Shown: positions 52,495 to 63,465, counted from the stretch's first letter. The stretch: 64,000 nucleotides of DNA from Actinomycetes bacterium (GCA_023404955.1 JAEXZY010000158.1:24512-88511); one strand, 5' to 3'. Translations and numbers: made by a program. The notes: a model not told the origin generated them from the sequence alone.

Positions 52495-54570
52495 CACCCA
52501 GGCGTACTGGAATGCCGTCTCTTTCCAGCGTTCGTAGCGTCCGCTGATGCCGCCGTGGCCCGCATTCATCTCGGTCTTCAACAGCACGCGGGCGGCGTCG
52601 CTGTCGGGATCGAGTTGCGCATGCCGAAGCGCGGCAACCCATTTCGCGGGTTCGACGTAGTAGACGCGGGTGTCGTTGAGCGACGTCATCGCCAGGATCG
52701 CGGGATAGCGCTTGGATTCGACGTTCTCGTACGGCGAGTAGGACTTCATGTAGCGGTAGACCTCGGCGTCGTCGAGGGGGTTCCCCCACTCGTCCCACTC
52801 GGTGACCGTCAGCGGCAGCGACGGATCGAGGATCGTGGTGAGCGGATCGACGAACGGCACCGCGGCGAGGATGCCGGCGAACAGGTCGGGAGCCATGTTG
52901 GCCACCGCGCCCATCAGCAGGCCTCCGGCGCTGCCGCCGTAGGCCACCATCGTCTCGGCGGTGGTGACACCGGTGTCGACGAGATGCTGTCCCGCCGCGA
53001 TGAAGTCGGTGAACGAGTTCCGCTTCTCCAGCAGCTTGCCGTGCTCGTACCAGAGCCGGCCCAGTTCGCCTCCACCGCGCACATGCGCGACGGCGTAGAC
53101 CATGCCGCGGTCCAGGAGGGAAAGCCGCGCGATCGAGAACCGCGGGTCTTCGCACGATTCGTAGGCGCCGTAGCCGTAGAGCAGCACCGGCGCGGGCGCG
53201 GTGACGCCGACCCGGTGGATGATCGACAACGGCACGCGCGCACCGTCTTCGGCGATCGCCCAGTCCCGGCGTTCCACGTAGTCCTCGGGCCGGTAGTCAC
53301 CGAGCACCGGTTGCTCGCGCAGCAGCACGCGCTCGCCGGTGACCAGGTCGAGGTCGTAGATCCGCACCGGTGTCACGAACGACGTCGCGCCGATACGCAG
53401 TCTGGGCGCAGCCCAGTTGGGGTTGGCCGACAGCCCCACTGACATCAGCTCGGAGTCGAAGCGGATGTCGCTGGCCTCGCCGTAACCCGTGCCACGTAAC
53501 GGCCACAGTTGGATTCGCGGCAGAGCCTCACTGCGGTAGCTGACCACCAGCAACTCGGCGAAGGCGTCGACGGCATCCAGTCGGACGTCGTCGCGGTGTT
53601 CGATCAGGGTGCGGGTGGCCGTCGGATCGGCGACCGGCGCCTCGACGAGGGTGAAGTTCTCGGCGCCGTCGTTGTGCAGGATGAGGAAGCGGTCCTCCTC
53701 GCCGACGACGGCGTGTTCGACGGAGTACTCGACGCCGTCCCGGCGCGGCCACACGACGCTGAACTCCGCCTCCGGGTCTGCGGCGTCGGCGTAGCGCATC
53801 TCCGAGGTGATCGCGCTACCCGCGGCGATCAGCACGTACTTGTTGCTCCGTGTGCGCCCGCAGGCGACCCAGAATCGTTCGTCGGGCTCGTGGTAGACCT
53901 TCTCGGCAGGCAGGCCGGCCCCCAGCCGGTGCCGCCACACGGTGTCGGGCCGCCAGGCGTCGTCGACGGTCGTGTAGTAGACGGTCTTGTTGTCGGCGGC
54001 CCAGCATGCCCCGGCGCCGATCCCGACGATCTCGTCGTCGTACCGCTCACCGGTCCGTAAATCCCTGAACCGCAACGTGTATCGCTCGTCACCGAGGACG
54101 TCGACGGAGTAGGCGAGCACGTTGCCGTCGACGCTGACGCTGGCCGCGCCCAGGGAGAAGAAATCGTGGCCCTCGGCCTCGACGTTCTCGTCGAGCAGGA
54201 TCTGCTCACCCGGGATGTCTGCGTCTTCGGTCAGCTGTGGCGGCGTCCAGTCGTCGGGATCGGTGACGGGGCAGCGGCAATGCACGCCGTACTGCTTGCC
54301 GGCGAAGCTGCGTCCGTAATACCACCAGTCACCGCGCCGCGTCGGCACCGACAGATCGGTTTCCTTGGTGCGGGCCTTGATCTCGTCGAAGATCGCCTGC
54401 CGAAGCGGAGCCAGGTCGGCGGTGACGTGCTCGGTGTGGGCGTTCTCGGCGTCGAGGTGCTCGATCACCTCGGCGCTGTCCTTGTCCCGCAGCCACTCGT
54501 AGGGGTCGACGAACACGTCGCCGTGATGCTCCCGTCGATGCTCGACACGCTTTGCCACCGGCGGCTTCAT
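52453..54570 (-). CDS. ptrB: Oligopeptidase B (S9A prolyl oligopeptidase family)
   Basis: A 705-residue cytosolic serine peptidase. N-terminal seven-bladed propeller (about 70-410) and C-terminal alpha/beta-hydrolase domain with nucleophile in [10 protein letters not shown], then NDTRVYY (Asp) and AGHGG (His). In M. tuberculosis the same locus is split into ptrBa and ptrBb (Rv0781/Rv0782); here it is one intact frame. Stop and start overlap with purC (ATGA): purC is upstream on this strand only in position, its frame ending inside the ptrB start. Confidence 0.93.
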   Translation of the reverse strand: MKPPVAKRVEHRREHHGDVFVDPYEWLRDKDSAEVIEHLDAENAHTEHVTADLAPLRQAIFDEIKARTKETDLSVPTRRGDWWYYGRSFAGKQYGVHCRCPVTDPDDWTPPQLTEDADIPGEQILLDENVEAEGHDFFSLGAASVSVDGNVLAYSVDVLGDERYTLRFRDLRTGERYDDEIVGIGAGACWAADNKTVYYTTVDDAWRPDTVWRHRLGAGLPAEKVYHEPDERFWVACGRTRSNKYVLIAAGSAITSEMRYADAADPEAEFSVVWPRRDGVEYSVEHAVVGEEDRFLILHNDGAENFTLVEAPVADPTATRTLIEHRDDVRLDAVDAFAELLVVSYRSEALPRIQLWPLRGTGYGEASDIRFDSELMSVGLSANPNWAAPRLRIGATSFVTPVRIYDLDLVTGERVLLREQPVLGDYRPEDYVERRDWAIAEDGARVPLSIIHRVGVTAPAPVLLYGYGAYESCEDPRFSIARLSLLDRGMVYAVAHVRGGGELGRLWYEHGKLLEKRNSFTDFIAAGQHLVDTGVTTAETMVAYGGSAGGLLMGAVANMAPDLFAGILAAVPFVDPLTTILDPSLPLTVTEWDEWGNPLDDAEVYRYMKSYSPYENVESKRYPAILAMTSLNDTRVYYVEPAKWVAALRHAQLDPDSDAARVLLKTEMNAGHGGISGRYERWKETAFQYAWVLDVAGAGDHGGDG

Positions 54571-55460
54571 CGCTGTCCTCCGATCCAGTCGTCGAAACGA
54601 CGACCCGAGATACGTTCGTACGCTTCGATGTACCGCGCACGCGTCGCCTCGACGATGTCGGCGGGCAGCGGTGGCGGTGGTTGATCACCGTGGCGGTCCC
54701 ACCCGGAGTCCGGTCCGGTGAGCCAGTTGCGGACGAACTGCTTGTCGAAGCTGTTCTGCACCGCGCTTTCGGTGTAGTCATCGGCGCGCCAGTAGCGGGA
54801 GGAGTCCGGGGTGAACACCTCGTCGGCCAGTGTCAGCACCCCGTCGGCGTCGACGCCGAATTCGAATTTGGTGTCGGCGACGATGATGCCCTTGGTGAGG
54901 GCGTGCTCGGCGCCGTGGAGGTAGGTCTGCAAGGTCAGGTCGCGAAGCTGCTCGGCGCGCTCCGCACCGACGAGGTCGACGACGTCGTCGTAGCTGATGT
55001 TGACGTCGTGGTCGCCGAGGTCGGCCTTCGTCGCCGGGGTGAACAGCGGCTCGGCGAAGCGGCTCGCCTCCACCAGGCCCGCCGGCAGCTCGATACCGCA
55101 CACGCTGCCGGTGTTCTGGTAGTCGATCAGCCCGGAGCCGGTCAGGTAACCGCGTGCCACGGCTTCCACGGGCAGCATGTCGAGCTGGCGCACCAGCAGC
55201 GCGCGGCCGAGCACCTCGTCGGGAATACGGGGGTCGTCAGGCGGGCCGGCGAGGTGGTTGGGCACGGGCAGGATCTCGAAGAAGAACACGCTCATCGCGG
55301 TGAGGATGCGGCCCTTGTCCGGGATCGCGCTGTCCAGGATGTAGTCGTAGGCCGAGATCCGGTCGGTCGCGACGAAGAGCAGGTGTCCCTCGTCCACCCG
55401 GTAGAGCTCACGAACCTTGCCGCTGGCAAGGTGCTGGTAGTCGGACAGAGCGGGACGCAT
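54567..55460 (-). CDS. purC: SAICAR synthetase PurC
   Basis: A 297-residue ligase that joins aspartate to CAIR. Motifs: [27 protein letters not shown] at the N-terminus, [11 protein letters not shown], and [15 protein letters not shown]. Start ATG 55460 lies 6 nt after minus-strand TAGGCT. Its stop overlaps the downstream ptrB start by four bases, so the peptidase is translated from the purC message. Confidence 0.96.
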   Translation of the reverse strand: MRPALSDYQHLASGKVRELYRVDEGHLLFVATDRISAYDYILDSAIPDKGRILTAMSVFFFEILPVPNHLAGPPDDPRIPDEVLGRALLVRQLDMLPVEAVARGYLTGSGLIDYQNTGSVCGIELPAGLVEASRFAEPLFTPATKADLGDHDVNISYDDVVDLVGAERAEQLRDLTLQTYLHGAEHALTKGIIVADTKFEFGVDADGVLTLADEVFTPDSSRYWRADDYTESAVQNSFDKQFVRNWLTGPDSGWDRHGDQPPPPLPADIVEATRARYIEAYERISGRRFDDWIGGQR

Positions 55461-55466
55461 CGGGTC

Positions 55467-55472
55467 AGCCTA
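55467..55472 (-). promoter_or_regulatory. Leaderless -10 of purC
   Basis: Minus-strand TAGGCT ends 6 nt before ATG 55460. The surrounding CCCGATAGGCTG is identical in the purB promoter. Confidence 0.6.
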
Positions 55473-55500
55473 TCGGGCCATCGGAGGCGCCCTGTGTGCT

Positions 55501-56145
55501 GTGATCGATCGCATGAAATCCCGGTGGATCCCCTATGCCACGACGCCAGGGCGGCTGCTGCGGCAGCTGTTCAGCGATGTCGTCATCGTCGCCTGGACCA
55601 CCGTCTGGGTGTTCGTCGGCCTGGCGGTGCACTCAGCCGTCGCGGTGATCGCTGAGTTCGGCTACCAGCTGCAGAGCGGCGCCAACGGTGTGGCGGGCAA
55701 TCTCGACTCCGCGGGCAACAGTGCCGACGACGTGCCGCTCATCGGGGACTCGCTGGCCAAGCCGCTCAGCGCCGCCGGCGATGCCGCCAGGGAGATCGCC
55801 GGGGCGGGCCAGTCGCTGGGTGTGACGGCGAGCTGGCTGGCGTGGTTGTTGGCGCTGGCGGTGGCCGCTCCTCCGATCCTGGCGCTGATGATGCCGTGGC
55901 TGTTCCTGCGGGTGCGCTTCTTCCGGCGGCAGTGGACCGCGGTGACCCTGGCCTCCACGGCCGCGGGCGAGGAGCTGCTGGCGTTGCGCGCGCTCGCCAA
56001 CCGCCCGCTGCCCAAGCTCGCCGCGATCAACCCCGATCCGGTGGGCGCGTGGCGCAGCCAGGATCGGACGGCGATCCGCGGGCTGGCCGCGCTCGAGCTG
56101 CGGGCCGCCGGTATCCGGGCGACGAACCTGCGTCGTCCCGATTAG
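55501..56145 (+). CDS. Membrane protein, Rv0779c type
   Basis: A 214-residue protein with two hydrophobic helices (about residues 24-48 and 113-138) around a Ser/Gly/Ala-rich extracytoplasmic loop, and a basic cytosolic C-terminal domain. Start GTG 55501 or ATG 55513. No known function; conserved in mycobacteria next to purC. Overlaps the convergent DUF1707 gene by 4 bp. Confidence 0.8.
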   Translation: MIDRMKSRWIPYATTPGRLLRQLFSDVVIVAWTTVWVFVGLAVHSAVAVIAEFGYQLQSGANGVAGNLDSAGNSADDVPLIGDSLAKPLSAAGDAAREIAGAGQSLGVTASWLAWLLALAVAAPPILALMMPWLFLRVRFFRRQWTAVTLASTAAGEELLALRALANRPLPKLAAINPDPVGAWRSQDRTAIRGLAALELRAAGIRATNLRRPD

Positions 56146-56705
56146 CGCAGGAAGCGACGCAGCGTCGCACCGAATGGATGCCGCACGGTGAGGGAACCGA
56201 ACCGCACGCTACCGGTCACGACGACGTGTAGGCGCTGCGAGGGCTGACCGGTTCCCACCCTCACTGACGTCGAGCCTGCGAGGGTGCTGACCCGGTTGCA
56301 CTCCGCGGTCGCTCCGTCGGGCAGGATCAGCTCGACGGAACCGAAATAGTCGTCGACGTCTATGTACACCACCGGCCCGGGCAGCACCGCTGAGCTGAAA
56401 TCCAGAGTGGTGGAGCACATTCGGGTGACGAGCTGCAACCGCGGTGGCACCGTCCACGGTCCCTTGCGGGTGATGCTCGACATCCAGCTGCGCACCACCT
56501 CCGGTGCAGCCGGCGCGGGCTGACGGCGCACGTGGGGCAGGTCGGCGATCACGGTGTCCAGTTCGCCACGCGTGCGCGCGGCCAGCGCCACATCGGCACG
56601 CTCGCTGTACTCGTCGAGTGTCAACATGCCGTGGCCGACCGCCTGCTCGAGGATCTGCATCACCGCGGTGCGATCGGCGTCGGACGCTCTCATGTCCCCG
56701 GTCAC
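56142..56705 (-). CDS. DUF1707 SHOCT-like protein
   Basis: A 187-residue protein. N-terminal DUF1707 domain: [45 protein letters not shown], then a beta-rich C-terminal domain ([21 protein letters not shown]) like the cell-wall-active antibiotic response type. No membrane helix. Start GTG 56705 overlaps the P450 stop (GTGA), forming a purB-P450-DUF1707 coupled chain. Confidence 0.85.
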   Translation of the reverse strand: MTGDMRASDADRTAVMQILEQAVGHGMLTLDEYSERADVALAARTRGELDTVIADLPHVRRQPAPAAPEVVRSWMSSITRKGPWTVPPRLQLVTRMCSTTLDFSSAVLPGPVVYIDVDDYFGSVELILPDGATAECNRVSTLAGSTSVRVGTGQPSQRLHVVVTGSVRFGSLTVRHPFGATLRRFLR

Positions 56706-57931
56706 GTCTCCATCACTACCATCAGGTGCCGCAGCCCGGTGTGCCGGTTGCTTCTCGTCCATTCCACCGGCGCAGCCAGGCGCATCGAGGAGAACCGGCT
56801 CAGCAGTTCGGAGAAGATCACCCGCAATTCCAGCCGGGCCAGGTTGGCACCCAGGCAGTAGTGCACACCCTGTCCGAAACCGAGATGGGGATTGGGTTTT
56901 CGCGTGACGTCGAACCGATCGGGGTCGGCGAACACCGCTGCGTCGCGGTTGGCCGACCCCTCCCACACCAGGACCTTCTGTCCGGGGTCGATGTGGTGGC
57001 CGCCCAGGATGGCCGGTCGGGTGGCGGTGCGGCGCTTCGACGGCGACGGCGAGGTCCATCGGACCATCTCCTCGATCGCGGTCGGCAGCAGATCCGAATC
57101 GGCACGCACGGTGCCGTGAGCCGCGGGGTTCTCGATCAGCGCCAGCAGGCCGCCCGCGATCGCGTTGCGGGTGGTCTCGGCACCGGCGCTGAACAGCAGG
57201 CTGAAGAACAGGTAGCTCTCCAGGTCGGACAGTTCCGGATCGTCGGAGTTCACCACCACCGAGAGCATGTCGTCGCTCGGCGCCGCCCTCTTCGCGGCGA
57301 TCAACTCCTGGCCGTAGGCGAACATCCGGGAGCCGGCTTCTTCGACGGAGAGCCGCGAGATGGAGGCGCGGCGGGCGTCACCGAAGTCGAAGCTCGGTTC
57401 GATGGCCTCGAACAGCCAATGACGTTCGGATTCCGGCACTCCCAGCAGGATGCAGATCATCTGCATCGGGATCTCGGCCGCGATCTGGGTGACGACGTCC
57501 ACCGGATCGCCCGGTCGGACGTCGTCGAGCAGGCGGTGGACCCGGACCCGCAGATCGTCCTCGACGCGTCCGATCATCCGGGGCGTCAGCCCGGAACTCA
57601 CCAGCCGGCGCACCGCGGCGTGGCGCGGGTCGTCCATCATGTTGAGCAGCTGACCGGCGATCGGCAGGTCCTGCAGCAGGGTGCCGCCGAATGGCCGCCC
57701 GCCACCGGTCACCGAGGAGTAGGTGTCCGGATCACGGAGTACGGCAAGGGTTTCCGCGTGGGTTGCCACCGACCAGAAGCCCTCCCCGTCGGGCGTGTTC
57801 TCGGTCGGTTCATGCCAGTACACCGGGGCGTGCTCGCGGTGCATCGCGAACAGCTGGTGGGGAAATCCCGCGGCGAAGTTGTCGAGATCGGTGAAGTCGA
57901 TCCCGGCCAACGCCTCCGCGGCCGCCGTCAC
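56702..57931 (-). CDS. Cytochrome P450, CYP126-like
   Basis: A 409-residue soluble P450. I-helix [11 protein letters not shown] (the usual AGxxTT), K-helix EEMVRW, haem-binding loop [18 protein letters not shown] with the thiolate Cys. By position, next to purB and purC, it matches CYP126 (Rv0778). Start GTG 57931 overlaps the purB stop (GTGA). Redox partners and substrate are unknown. Confidence 0.93.
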   Translation of the reverse strand: MTAAAEALAGIDFTDLDNFAAGFPHQLFAMHREHAPVYWHEPTENTPDGEGFWSVATHAETLAVLRDPDTYSSVTGGGRPFGGTLLQDLPIAGQLLNMMDDPRHAAVRRLVSSGLTPRMIGRVEDDLRVRVHRLLDDVRPGDPVDVVTQIAAEIPMQMICILLGVPESERHWLFEAIEPSFDFGDARRASISRLSVEEAGSRMFAYGQELIAAKRAAPSDDMLSVVVNSDDPELSDLESYLFFSLLFSAGAETTRNAIAGGLLALIENPAAHGTVRADSDLLPTAIEEMVRWTSPSPSKRRTATRPAILGGHHIDPGQKVLVWEGSANRDAAVFADPDRFDVTRKPNPHLGFGQGVHYCLGANLARLELRVIFSELLSRFSSMRLAAPVEWTRSNRHTGLRHLMVVMET

Positions 57932-59358
57932 AGAATCGCGCCCGAGGTGTAGTCGGCCGCGCCGGGATAGCGAGCCGCGAGTTCGTCGACGGCCGCGATC
58001 ACCCGGTCGACCTGATCGGCGGCTGCACCGGTGAAGGCCGCCTTGTCGGCCAGCGCGCCGTCGAGGGCAGCGCGGTCCAGCGGCAGCCGCGGATCGGCGG
58101 CCAGCCGGTCCAGCAGATCGGGTTCGGCGCCGCGCTCGCGCATCGCCAGGGCCACCGCGACGGCATGTTCCTTGATCACCTCGTGTGCGGTCTCGCGGCC
58201 CACCCCGGCCCGCACCGCGGCGATCAGGATGCGCGTCGTGGCGAGGAACGGCAGGTAGCGGTCGAGCTCACGCTGGATCACCGCCGGATACGCACCGAAT
58301 TCGTCGAGCACGGTGAGGAACGTCTCGGTCTGCCCGTCGATGGCGAAGAACGCATCCGGCAGCGCGACGCGGCGCACCACCGAGCAGAACACGTCACCTT
58401 CGTTCCACTGCGCGCCCGCCAATTCCGCTGCCATGGAGGCATATCCGCGGAGCACCACCTGCAGCCCGTTGACCCGCTCGCAGCTGCGGGTGTTCATCTT
58501 GTGCGGCATCGCCGAGGAACCCACCTGGCCTGGTGCGAAGCCTTCGGTCACCAGTTCGTGGCCGGCCATCAGTCGGATGGTGTGCGCGAACGACGACGGG
58601 CCCGCACCGAGTTGCACCAGACCGGACACCACGTCGTGGTCCAGCGAGCGCGGATACACCTGACCGACGCTGGTGAGGATGTCGGTGAAGCCGAGGAATC
58701 GGGACACCCGTGTCTCCAGGTCGGCCAGGCGGGCGGTGTCGCCGTCGAACAGGTCGAGCATGTCCTGAGCGGTGCCCATCGGCCCCTTGATGCCACGCAG
58801 CGGATAGCGGGCGATCAGTTCTTCGATGCGCCGCAACGCGACCAGCGTCTCTTCGGCCGCCGAGGCGAACCGCTTGCCCAGCGTGGTGGCCTGCGCGGCG
58901 ACGTTGTGGCTGCGGCCGGCCATTACCAGGTCGCGGTACAGCGCGGCCCGCTCGGCGAGCCGGGCGGCGACGGCGATGCCGCGGGCGTGTACCAGTTGCA
59001 GCGACTGCCGGATCTGCATCTGCTCGACGTTCTCCGTGAGATCCCGGCTGGTCATGCCCTTGTGCACGTGCTCGTGGCCGGCCAGGGCGTTGAACTCCTC
59101 GATGCGGGCCTTGACGTCGTGGCGCAGAACTCGCTCCCGCGCGGCGATGGAGCCGAGGTCGACGGTCTCCAGGACGCGCTCGTAGTCCTCGATCACCCCG
59201 GCCGGTACGTCCACCCCGAGTTCGGCCTGGGCCCGCAGCACCGCCAGCCACAGCCTGCGTTCGGCGACGATCTTGGCCTCTGGCGACCAGATCGCGACCA
59301 TCTCCTCGCTGGCGTAGCGATGGGCCAGGACATCAGGAACGGACGCGCGGTTGCTCAC
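57928..59358 (-). CDS. purB: Adenylosuccinate lyase PurB
   Basis: A 476-residue lyase acting twice in purine synthesis. Signature loop [16 protein letters not shown], with catalytic His/Ser features in [10 protein letters not shown] and [12 protein letters not shown]. Start GTG 59358 lies 8 nt after minus-strand TAGGCT. Translationally coupled to the P450 gene downstream and divergent from relZ across 32 bp. Confidence 0.96.
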   Translation of the reverse strand: MSNRASVPDVLAHRYASEEMVAIWSPEAKIVAERRLWLAVLRAQAELGVDVPAGVIEDYERVLETVDLGSIAARERVLRHDVKARIEEFNALAGHEHVHKGMTSRDLTENVEQMQIRQSLQLVHARGIAVAARLAERAALYRDLVMAGRSHNVAAQATTLGKRFASAAEETLVALRRIEELIARYPLRGIKGPMGTAQDMLDLFDGDTARLADLETRVSRFLGFTDILTSVGQVYPRSLDHDVVSGLVQLGAGPSSFAHTIRLMAGHELVTEGFAPGQVGSSAMPHKMNTRSCERVNGLQVVLRGYASMAAELAGAQWNEGDVFCSVVRRVALPDAFFAIDGQTETFLTVLDEFGAYPAVIQRELDRYLPFLATTRILIAAVRAGVGRETAHEVIKEHAVAVALAMRERGAEPDLLDRLAADPRLPLDRAALDGALADKAAFTGAAADQVDRVIAAVDELAARYPGAADYTSGAIL

Positions 59359-59366
59359 GGCCCAAC

Positions 59367-59372
59367 AGCCTA
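59367..59372 (-). promoter_or_regulatory. Near-leaderless -10 of purB
   Basis: Minus-strand TAGGCT ends 8 nt before GTG 59358, in the same 12-bp core as the purC promoter. Confidence 0.55.
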
Positions 59373-59390
59373 TCGGGCACAGTGGGGGCC

Positions 59391-61094
59391 ATGTATTTCG
59401 TCGGTCTGGACCTGGCGTGGGGGCAGCGCAAGCCCACCGGGGTCGCTGTCGTCGACGACGACGGTCGGCTGGTGGTGGCGTCGGCGGCCACCGACGACGC
59501 CAGCATCCGCGCGCTGGTGGCGCCCTATGTGGAGGGCGACTGCGTGGTGGGGATCGACGCGCCGATCGTCGTCACGAACCCGACCGGCCAGCGGCCCGCC
59601 GAGCGTGCGCTCAACGCCGATTTCGCCAGGTTCCAGGCCGGGGCGCACCCGTCGAACATGGGTAAGCCGGAGTTCGCCGACGGGACCCGGGCCGGGCGGC
59701 TCGCCGAGGCTCTCGGGCTGGACACAGACCCGCACTCCCGGGGCGGGCGTCGCGCGCTCGAGGTGTACCCGCACGCCGCCACAGTCGCGTTGTTCCGGCT
59801 CGGCCGCACGCTCAAGTACAAGGCCAAGCCGGGCCGTTCGGTGGCGCAGCTACAGGCCGAGCTGCTGCGCTTGATGGATCTGGTCGAGGGGCTCGCGACC
59901 GCAGAGCCTCCGCTGCGGGTGGCGGATTCGCCCGACTGGGCGCGGTTGCGTGCGAGCGCCGAAAGTGCCGAGCGCAAAAGCGAACTGCGTCACGTGGAAG
60001 ATCCGGTCGACGCGGTGGTTTGCGCGTACGTGGCGCTCTACGTCGAGCGTCGACCCGACGGGGTGACCTTTTACGGCGACGCCGACACCGGGTGCATCGT
60101 GACGCCGACGTTGCCGTCGGATCTGCTGCCTGCCCCGCCCGAGCCGACGCCGGGCGTGGTGCACGACGCGATCGCGACCTACACCCAGCGGCGCCCGCAG
60201 TTGGTGACCTCCACCGAGCGGTATCTCGCGGTGGTCACCGCCCTGCTGGACGACGCGGGCATCGACTACCTGAGCGTGACGGCGCGCACCAAGTCGGTGG
60301 CCTCGTTCGCCGCCAAGGCCGATCGCCATGTCGACGGGCGCCGGCTGTACGCCGATCCGCTCTCGGAGATCACCGACCAGATCGGCCTGCGCGTGATCAC
60401 CTACCTGCGCGACGACGTCGCCGCGGTCGCTCGGCTGCTCGGCCAGGAGATGCAGCTGCTCGACGATCGCGACATGGGAGTGGAGACTGCTAGCGAGGGC
60501 CGGTGGGGGTACGCGAGCCGGCATCTGCTGCTGGCGGTCGAGGGCGAACAGCAGCCGGCGTCGGTGCAGGTACGCACGATCCTGCAGCACGCGTGGGCGG
60601 AGTTCGAGCACGATGTCCGCTACAAGGGCTCGATCCCCGAGGAGGATGCCCCCGATCTGGATCGCCGGTTCACCCTCGCCGCGGGTCTGCTGGAGCTGGC
60701 CGACCGGGAGTTCTCGGCGATCCGAGAGCGGTTGCGGTCGACGACGCCGGTCGAACGTCCACAGAGCGCCGGCGAGGCGGGCATCCCGACGCCGGTGCTC
60801 GCCACGTACCTGGCCAACCGGTTCCCCGACGCCGGCTGGTCGCGCACCGACCACTACGGCTGGATGGCCGGTCTGCTGCTCGATCTCGGCATCGACTCGA
60901 TCGACGAGGTCGACGCGGTGCTGGCCGGGCTCGACACCGACGCCGTCAACGCCGCGATGGACTACCGCTTCCCCCCGGGTGCGGTGCGGCGCCTCGACGA
61001 CGCGCTGTTGAAGAAGTTCGGCCGCCGGTACATCGACCTACCGGGCAATGCCCACCGAATCCAGTTGCTGGAGAACAGGTCCGAGCGACTATGA
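59391..61094 (+). CDS. relZ: DUF429-RelA/SpoT fusion, alarmone synthetase RelZ (MS_RHII-RSD type)
   Basis: A 567-residue two-domain protein. Residues 1 to about 235 are a DUF429 domain with an RNase H-like fold (FVGLDLAWG, VVGIDAPIV, VDAVVCAYVAL with acidic residues). About 260-470 is a RelA/SpoT synthetase domain (TARTKSVASFAAK, EITDQIGLRVITYL, EGRWGYASRHLLL, VQVRTILQHAWAEFEHD). There is no HD hydrolase domain. The M. smegmatis orthologue makes ppGpp/pGpp and has RNase HII activity (established as MS_RHII-RSD, later RelZ). Start ATG 59391; GTG 59382 is an alternative. Divergent from purB. Confidence 0.92.
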   Translation: MYFVGLDLAWGQRKPTGVAVVDDDGRLVVASAATDDASIRALVAPYVEGDCVVGIDAPIVVTNPTGQRPAERALNADFARFQAGAHPSNMGKPEFADGTRAGRLAEALGLDTDPHSRGGRRALEVYPHAATVALFRLGRTLKYKAKPGRSVAQLQAELLRLMDLVEGLATAEPPLRVADSPDWARLRASAESAERKSELRHVEDPVDAVVCAYVALYVERRPDGVTFYGDADTGCIVTPTLPSDLLPAPPEPTPGVVHDAIATYTQRRPQLVTSTERYLAVVTALLDDAGIDYLSVTARTKSVASFAAKADRHVDGRRLYADPLSEITDQIGLRVITYLRDDVAAVARLLGQEMQLLDDRDMGVETASEGRWGYASRHLLLAVEGEQQPASVQVRTILQHAWAEFEHDVRYKGSIPEEDAPDLDRRFTLAAGLLELADREFSAIRERLRSTTPVERPQSAGEAGIPTPVLATYLANRFPDAGWSRTDHYGWMAGLLLDLGIDSIDEVDAVLAGLDTDAVNAAMDYRFPPGAVRRLDDALLKKFGRRYIDLPGNAHRIQLLENRSERL

Positions 61095-61095
61095 G

Positions 61096-62229
61096 TCACA
61101 CGGCGAGCATGCCGCGCAGCCAGTCGTGAAAGGCCCCGATGTGGTGCTCACTGGGCACCAGCACGCCGCCGTCGCGGTACACCCGGGAACTCATGGCCGG
61201 CTGGCATCGTTCGGCCGCTTCGAAATCCTGACTGTTGACCCGGTGGAACAGCTCCACCGAGCGGCTCACGTCGCGGCCGGACTCGACGACGTCCGGTAGG
61301 TACAGCCAGTCGCACTCGACGACGGTGCGGTCGGCGGCCAGCGGGAACATCCGGTGCACGATCACGTGGTCGGGAACCAGGTTGACGAAGACCTGCGGGC
61401 GTACGGTGATCGCGTAGTAGCGGCGATCCTGCTCGGCGGTGACGCCAGGGATGGAATCCAGACCCTCGGACCCGTCGATCGTGAAACCCTGCACGTCCTC
61501 GCCGAATTCGGCACCGTGTCCGACGTAGTACTGGGCCGCGTAACCGTCGGCGAATTCGGGCAGGACCTCGGTCAGTTCGGGGTGGATGGTAGCGCAGTGG
61601 TAGCACTCCATGAAGTTCTCGACGATCAGCTTCCAGTTCGCCTTGACGTCGTAGACGATGCGGCGGCCCACGCTGAGCTCGGCGATGCCGTAGCGGTCGA
61701 TCGACTCGAGATCGCCCAGCCGGTCGACGATCTCCTGCATCACGGTGTCCTCGAAGGACGGCGGCTCGTCGGCCAGACACACCCACACGTATCCCAGCCA
61801 CTCGCGCACGGCGATCCTGCGCAGCCCGTACTCGACTCTGTCGATGTCGGGCATCTTGGTCAGGTTGGGGGCGGCGATCAGTTTGCCGTCGAGATCGTAT
61901 GTCCATGCGTGATAGGGACATTGGAACGCACGGCGCACCTCGCCACTGTCCTCGGTGCACAGTTGCGCGCCGCGGTGGCGGCAGATGTTGAAGAACGCGT
62001 TCACCCCGCCTCTACGCGACCGGGTCACCAGAACGCTCTCCGCCCCCACCTGGACTTTCTTGAACGCTCCCGGCGTGCCGAGATCCGAAGACCGCACCAC
62101 GCAGAACCACATCGCCTCGAAGATCTTCTGCTGCTCGAGGGCGAAGACGTCCGCGTCGGTGTAGTAGTGGCCGGCCAACGTGGAGATGAGGCTTTCCGGC
62201 AGGTGCGGGGCCGCTTCGAACGTGGTCAT
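61096..62229 (-). CDS. Rieske ring-hydroxylating oxygenase, alpha subunit
   Basis: A 377-residue oxygenase component. Rieske cluster ligands CRHRGAQLC (C-x-H) and CPYHAW (C-x2-H) lie near residues 84-106; the mononuclear iron site is in ENFMECYHCATIHPEL with a later Asp. The second half is the START-like catalytic domain. It is the last gene of a ferredoxin-reductase-oxygenase operon, so it receives electrons from the two upstream proteins. Substrate unknown; aromatic acids, steroids or quaternary amines are all possible. Confidence 0.9.
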   Translation of the reverse strand: MTTFEAAPHLPESLISTLAGHYYTDADVFALEQQKIFEAMWFCVVRSSDLGTPGAFKKVQVGAESVLVTRSRRGGVNAFFNICRHRGAQLCTEDSGEVRRAFQCPYHAWTYDLDGKLIAAPNLTKMPDIDRVEYGLRRIAVREWLGYVWVCLADEPPSFEDTVMQEIVDRLGDLESIDRYGIAELSVGRRIVYDVKANWKLIVENFMECYHCATIHPELTEVLPEFADGYAAQYYVGHGAEFGEDVQGFTIDGSEGLDSIPGVTAEQDRRYYAITVRPQVFVNLVPDHVIVHRMFPLAADRTVVECDWLYLPDVVESGRDVSRSVELFHRVNSQDFEAAERCQPAMSSRVYRDGGVLVPSEHHIGAFHDWLRGMLAV

Positions 62230-62265
62230 GAGACTCCTGGAAGAGGGGCGGGGCTGCAGAAGGGA

Positions 62266-63465
62266 TCAGACGGTGACCGGAGCTGCCGCCAGTTGGCGGC
62301 GCCAACGGGTGAACAGCTTCGGCTGGTCGACGCCGAGCACGGCCACGAGCCGGCCGTCGCGCCGGTAGCTGGCGAGGAAGCTTCCGCTCTCGCAGCTACC
62401 CGCCTCGATGGTGATCTCGTCGTCGGGAGAAGCGATGCCCGCGAACTGGATTCGTGAGCCGTACTGATCGGACCAGAAGTAGGGCGCCTTCACGGCGGTA
62501 CCGCAGTCGAGCCCACCGGACAAAAGCGTGGCGACGGCGATCGCGGGCCGCTCGAGGGCACCCGTCCAGTGCTCGACCCGGCGCGGGGCACCGGTCGACG
62601 GGTCATGCCAGGCCGCGCAGTCACCGACTGCGACGATGTGCGGGATGTTCGTCTGGCCGCTGGGACCACAGAGGACGCCGTTGCCGAGCTCCAGACCGCT
62701 GCCGTGGAGCCACTCGATGTTCGGGATCCCGCCGATGCCGACGACCACGACGTCGGCGGGTAGGTGGCGACCGTCCGTCAGATCGACTCCGGTGACCCGG
62801 TCTGCACAGTCGGTGTCGCGCAGCGCCCGTCGCTGTCCGGTCAGGCCCGCCACGCCCACCCCGCAGATCAGCGTCGTGCCATGCGTACCGTGCGCCTGTG
62901 CGACGACCGCGCCCAGCCGCGCACCGAGCTGTACCTGCAGCGGCGTCGGCGCTGCTTCGACGACCGTCACGTCCATGCCGAGCTTGCGTGCGGTCGAGGC
63001 GACCTCGGCGCCGATGAAGCCCGCGCCGATCACGACCATCTGTCCGCCGGGGCGCAGTTCGGCGCGCAGCGCGAGGGCGTCGTCGACCGTGCGGATCACG
63101 TGGACCCCGGCCATCGTCTCGCAGCCGGGCCAGCGCCGGGCCCGGGATCCGGTGGCGATCACGAAGCCGTCGGCGTGCACGCGGCGTCCGTCGGCGAGTT
63201 CCACGGTGTTGGCGGTGATGTCGAGTGCGGTGGCGGCCGTTCCGAGCAGCCACTCCGCTGCCAGCTCATCGGAGTCCTCGAGGCGCAGATCCTCCTCGGT
63301 CACGGCGCCGGCGAGAAAGTCCTTGGACAGCGGAGGGCGATCGTAGGGCCGTCGGCTCTCGTCGCCGATGACGGTGATCTGACCCGAAAACCCCTGTGCC
63401 CGCAGTGCTCTGACGGCCGACAGACCGGCCAGCGATGCTCCGATGACGGCGACGTGCTTCATCAC
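62266..63465 (-). CDS. FAD-dependent ferredoxin reductase
   Basis: A 399-residue BphA4/rubredoxin-reductase-type flavoprotein. FAD motif VIGASLAGLSAVRALRAQG, NAD motif VIGAGFIGAEVASTARKLG, and C-terminal FAD segment IPHIVAVGDCAAW. It moves electrons from NAD(P)H to the Rieske ferredoxin encoded next to it. Stop and start overlap with the ferredoxin gene (ATGA); 36 nt before the oxygenase gene. Confidence 0.92.
   Translation of the reverse strand: MMKHVAVIGASLAGLSAVRALRAQGFSGQITVIGDESRRPYDRPPLSKDFLAGAVTEEDLRLEDSDELAAEWLLGTAATALDITANTVELADGRRVHADGFVIATGSRARRWPGCETMAGVHVIRTVDDALALRAELRPGGQMVVIGAGFIGAEVASTARKLGMDVTVVEAAPTPLQVQLGARLGAVVAQAHGTHGTTLICGVGVAGLTGQRRALRDTDCADRVTGVDLTDGRHLPADVVVVGIGGIPNIEWLHGSGLELGNGVLCGPSGQTNIPHIVAVGDCAAWHDPSTGAPRRVEHWTGALERPAIAVATLLSGGLDCGTAVKAPYFWSDQYGSRIQFAGIASPDDEITIEAGSCESGSFLASYRRDGRLVAVLGVDQPKLFTRWRRQLAAAPVTV

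Noticed and set aside
58165..59874. 569-codon frame across purB and the relZ start
   Set aside because: Runs through two real genes on other frames; no domain similarity.
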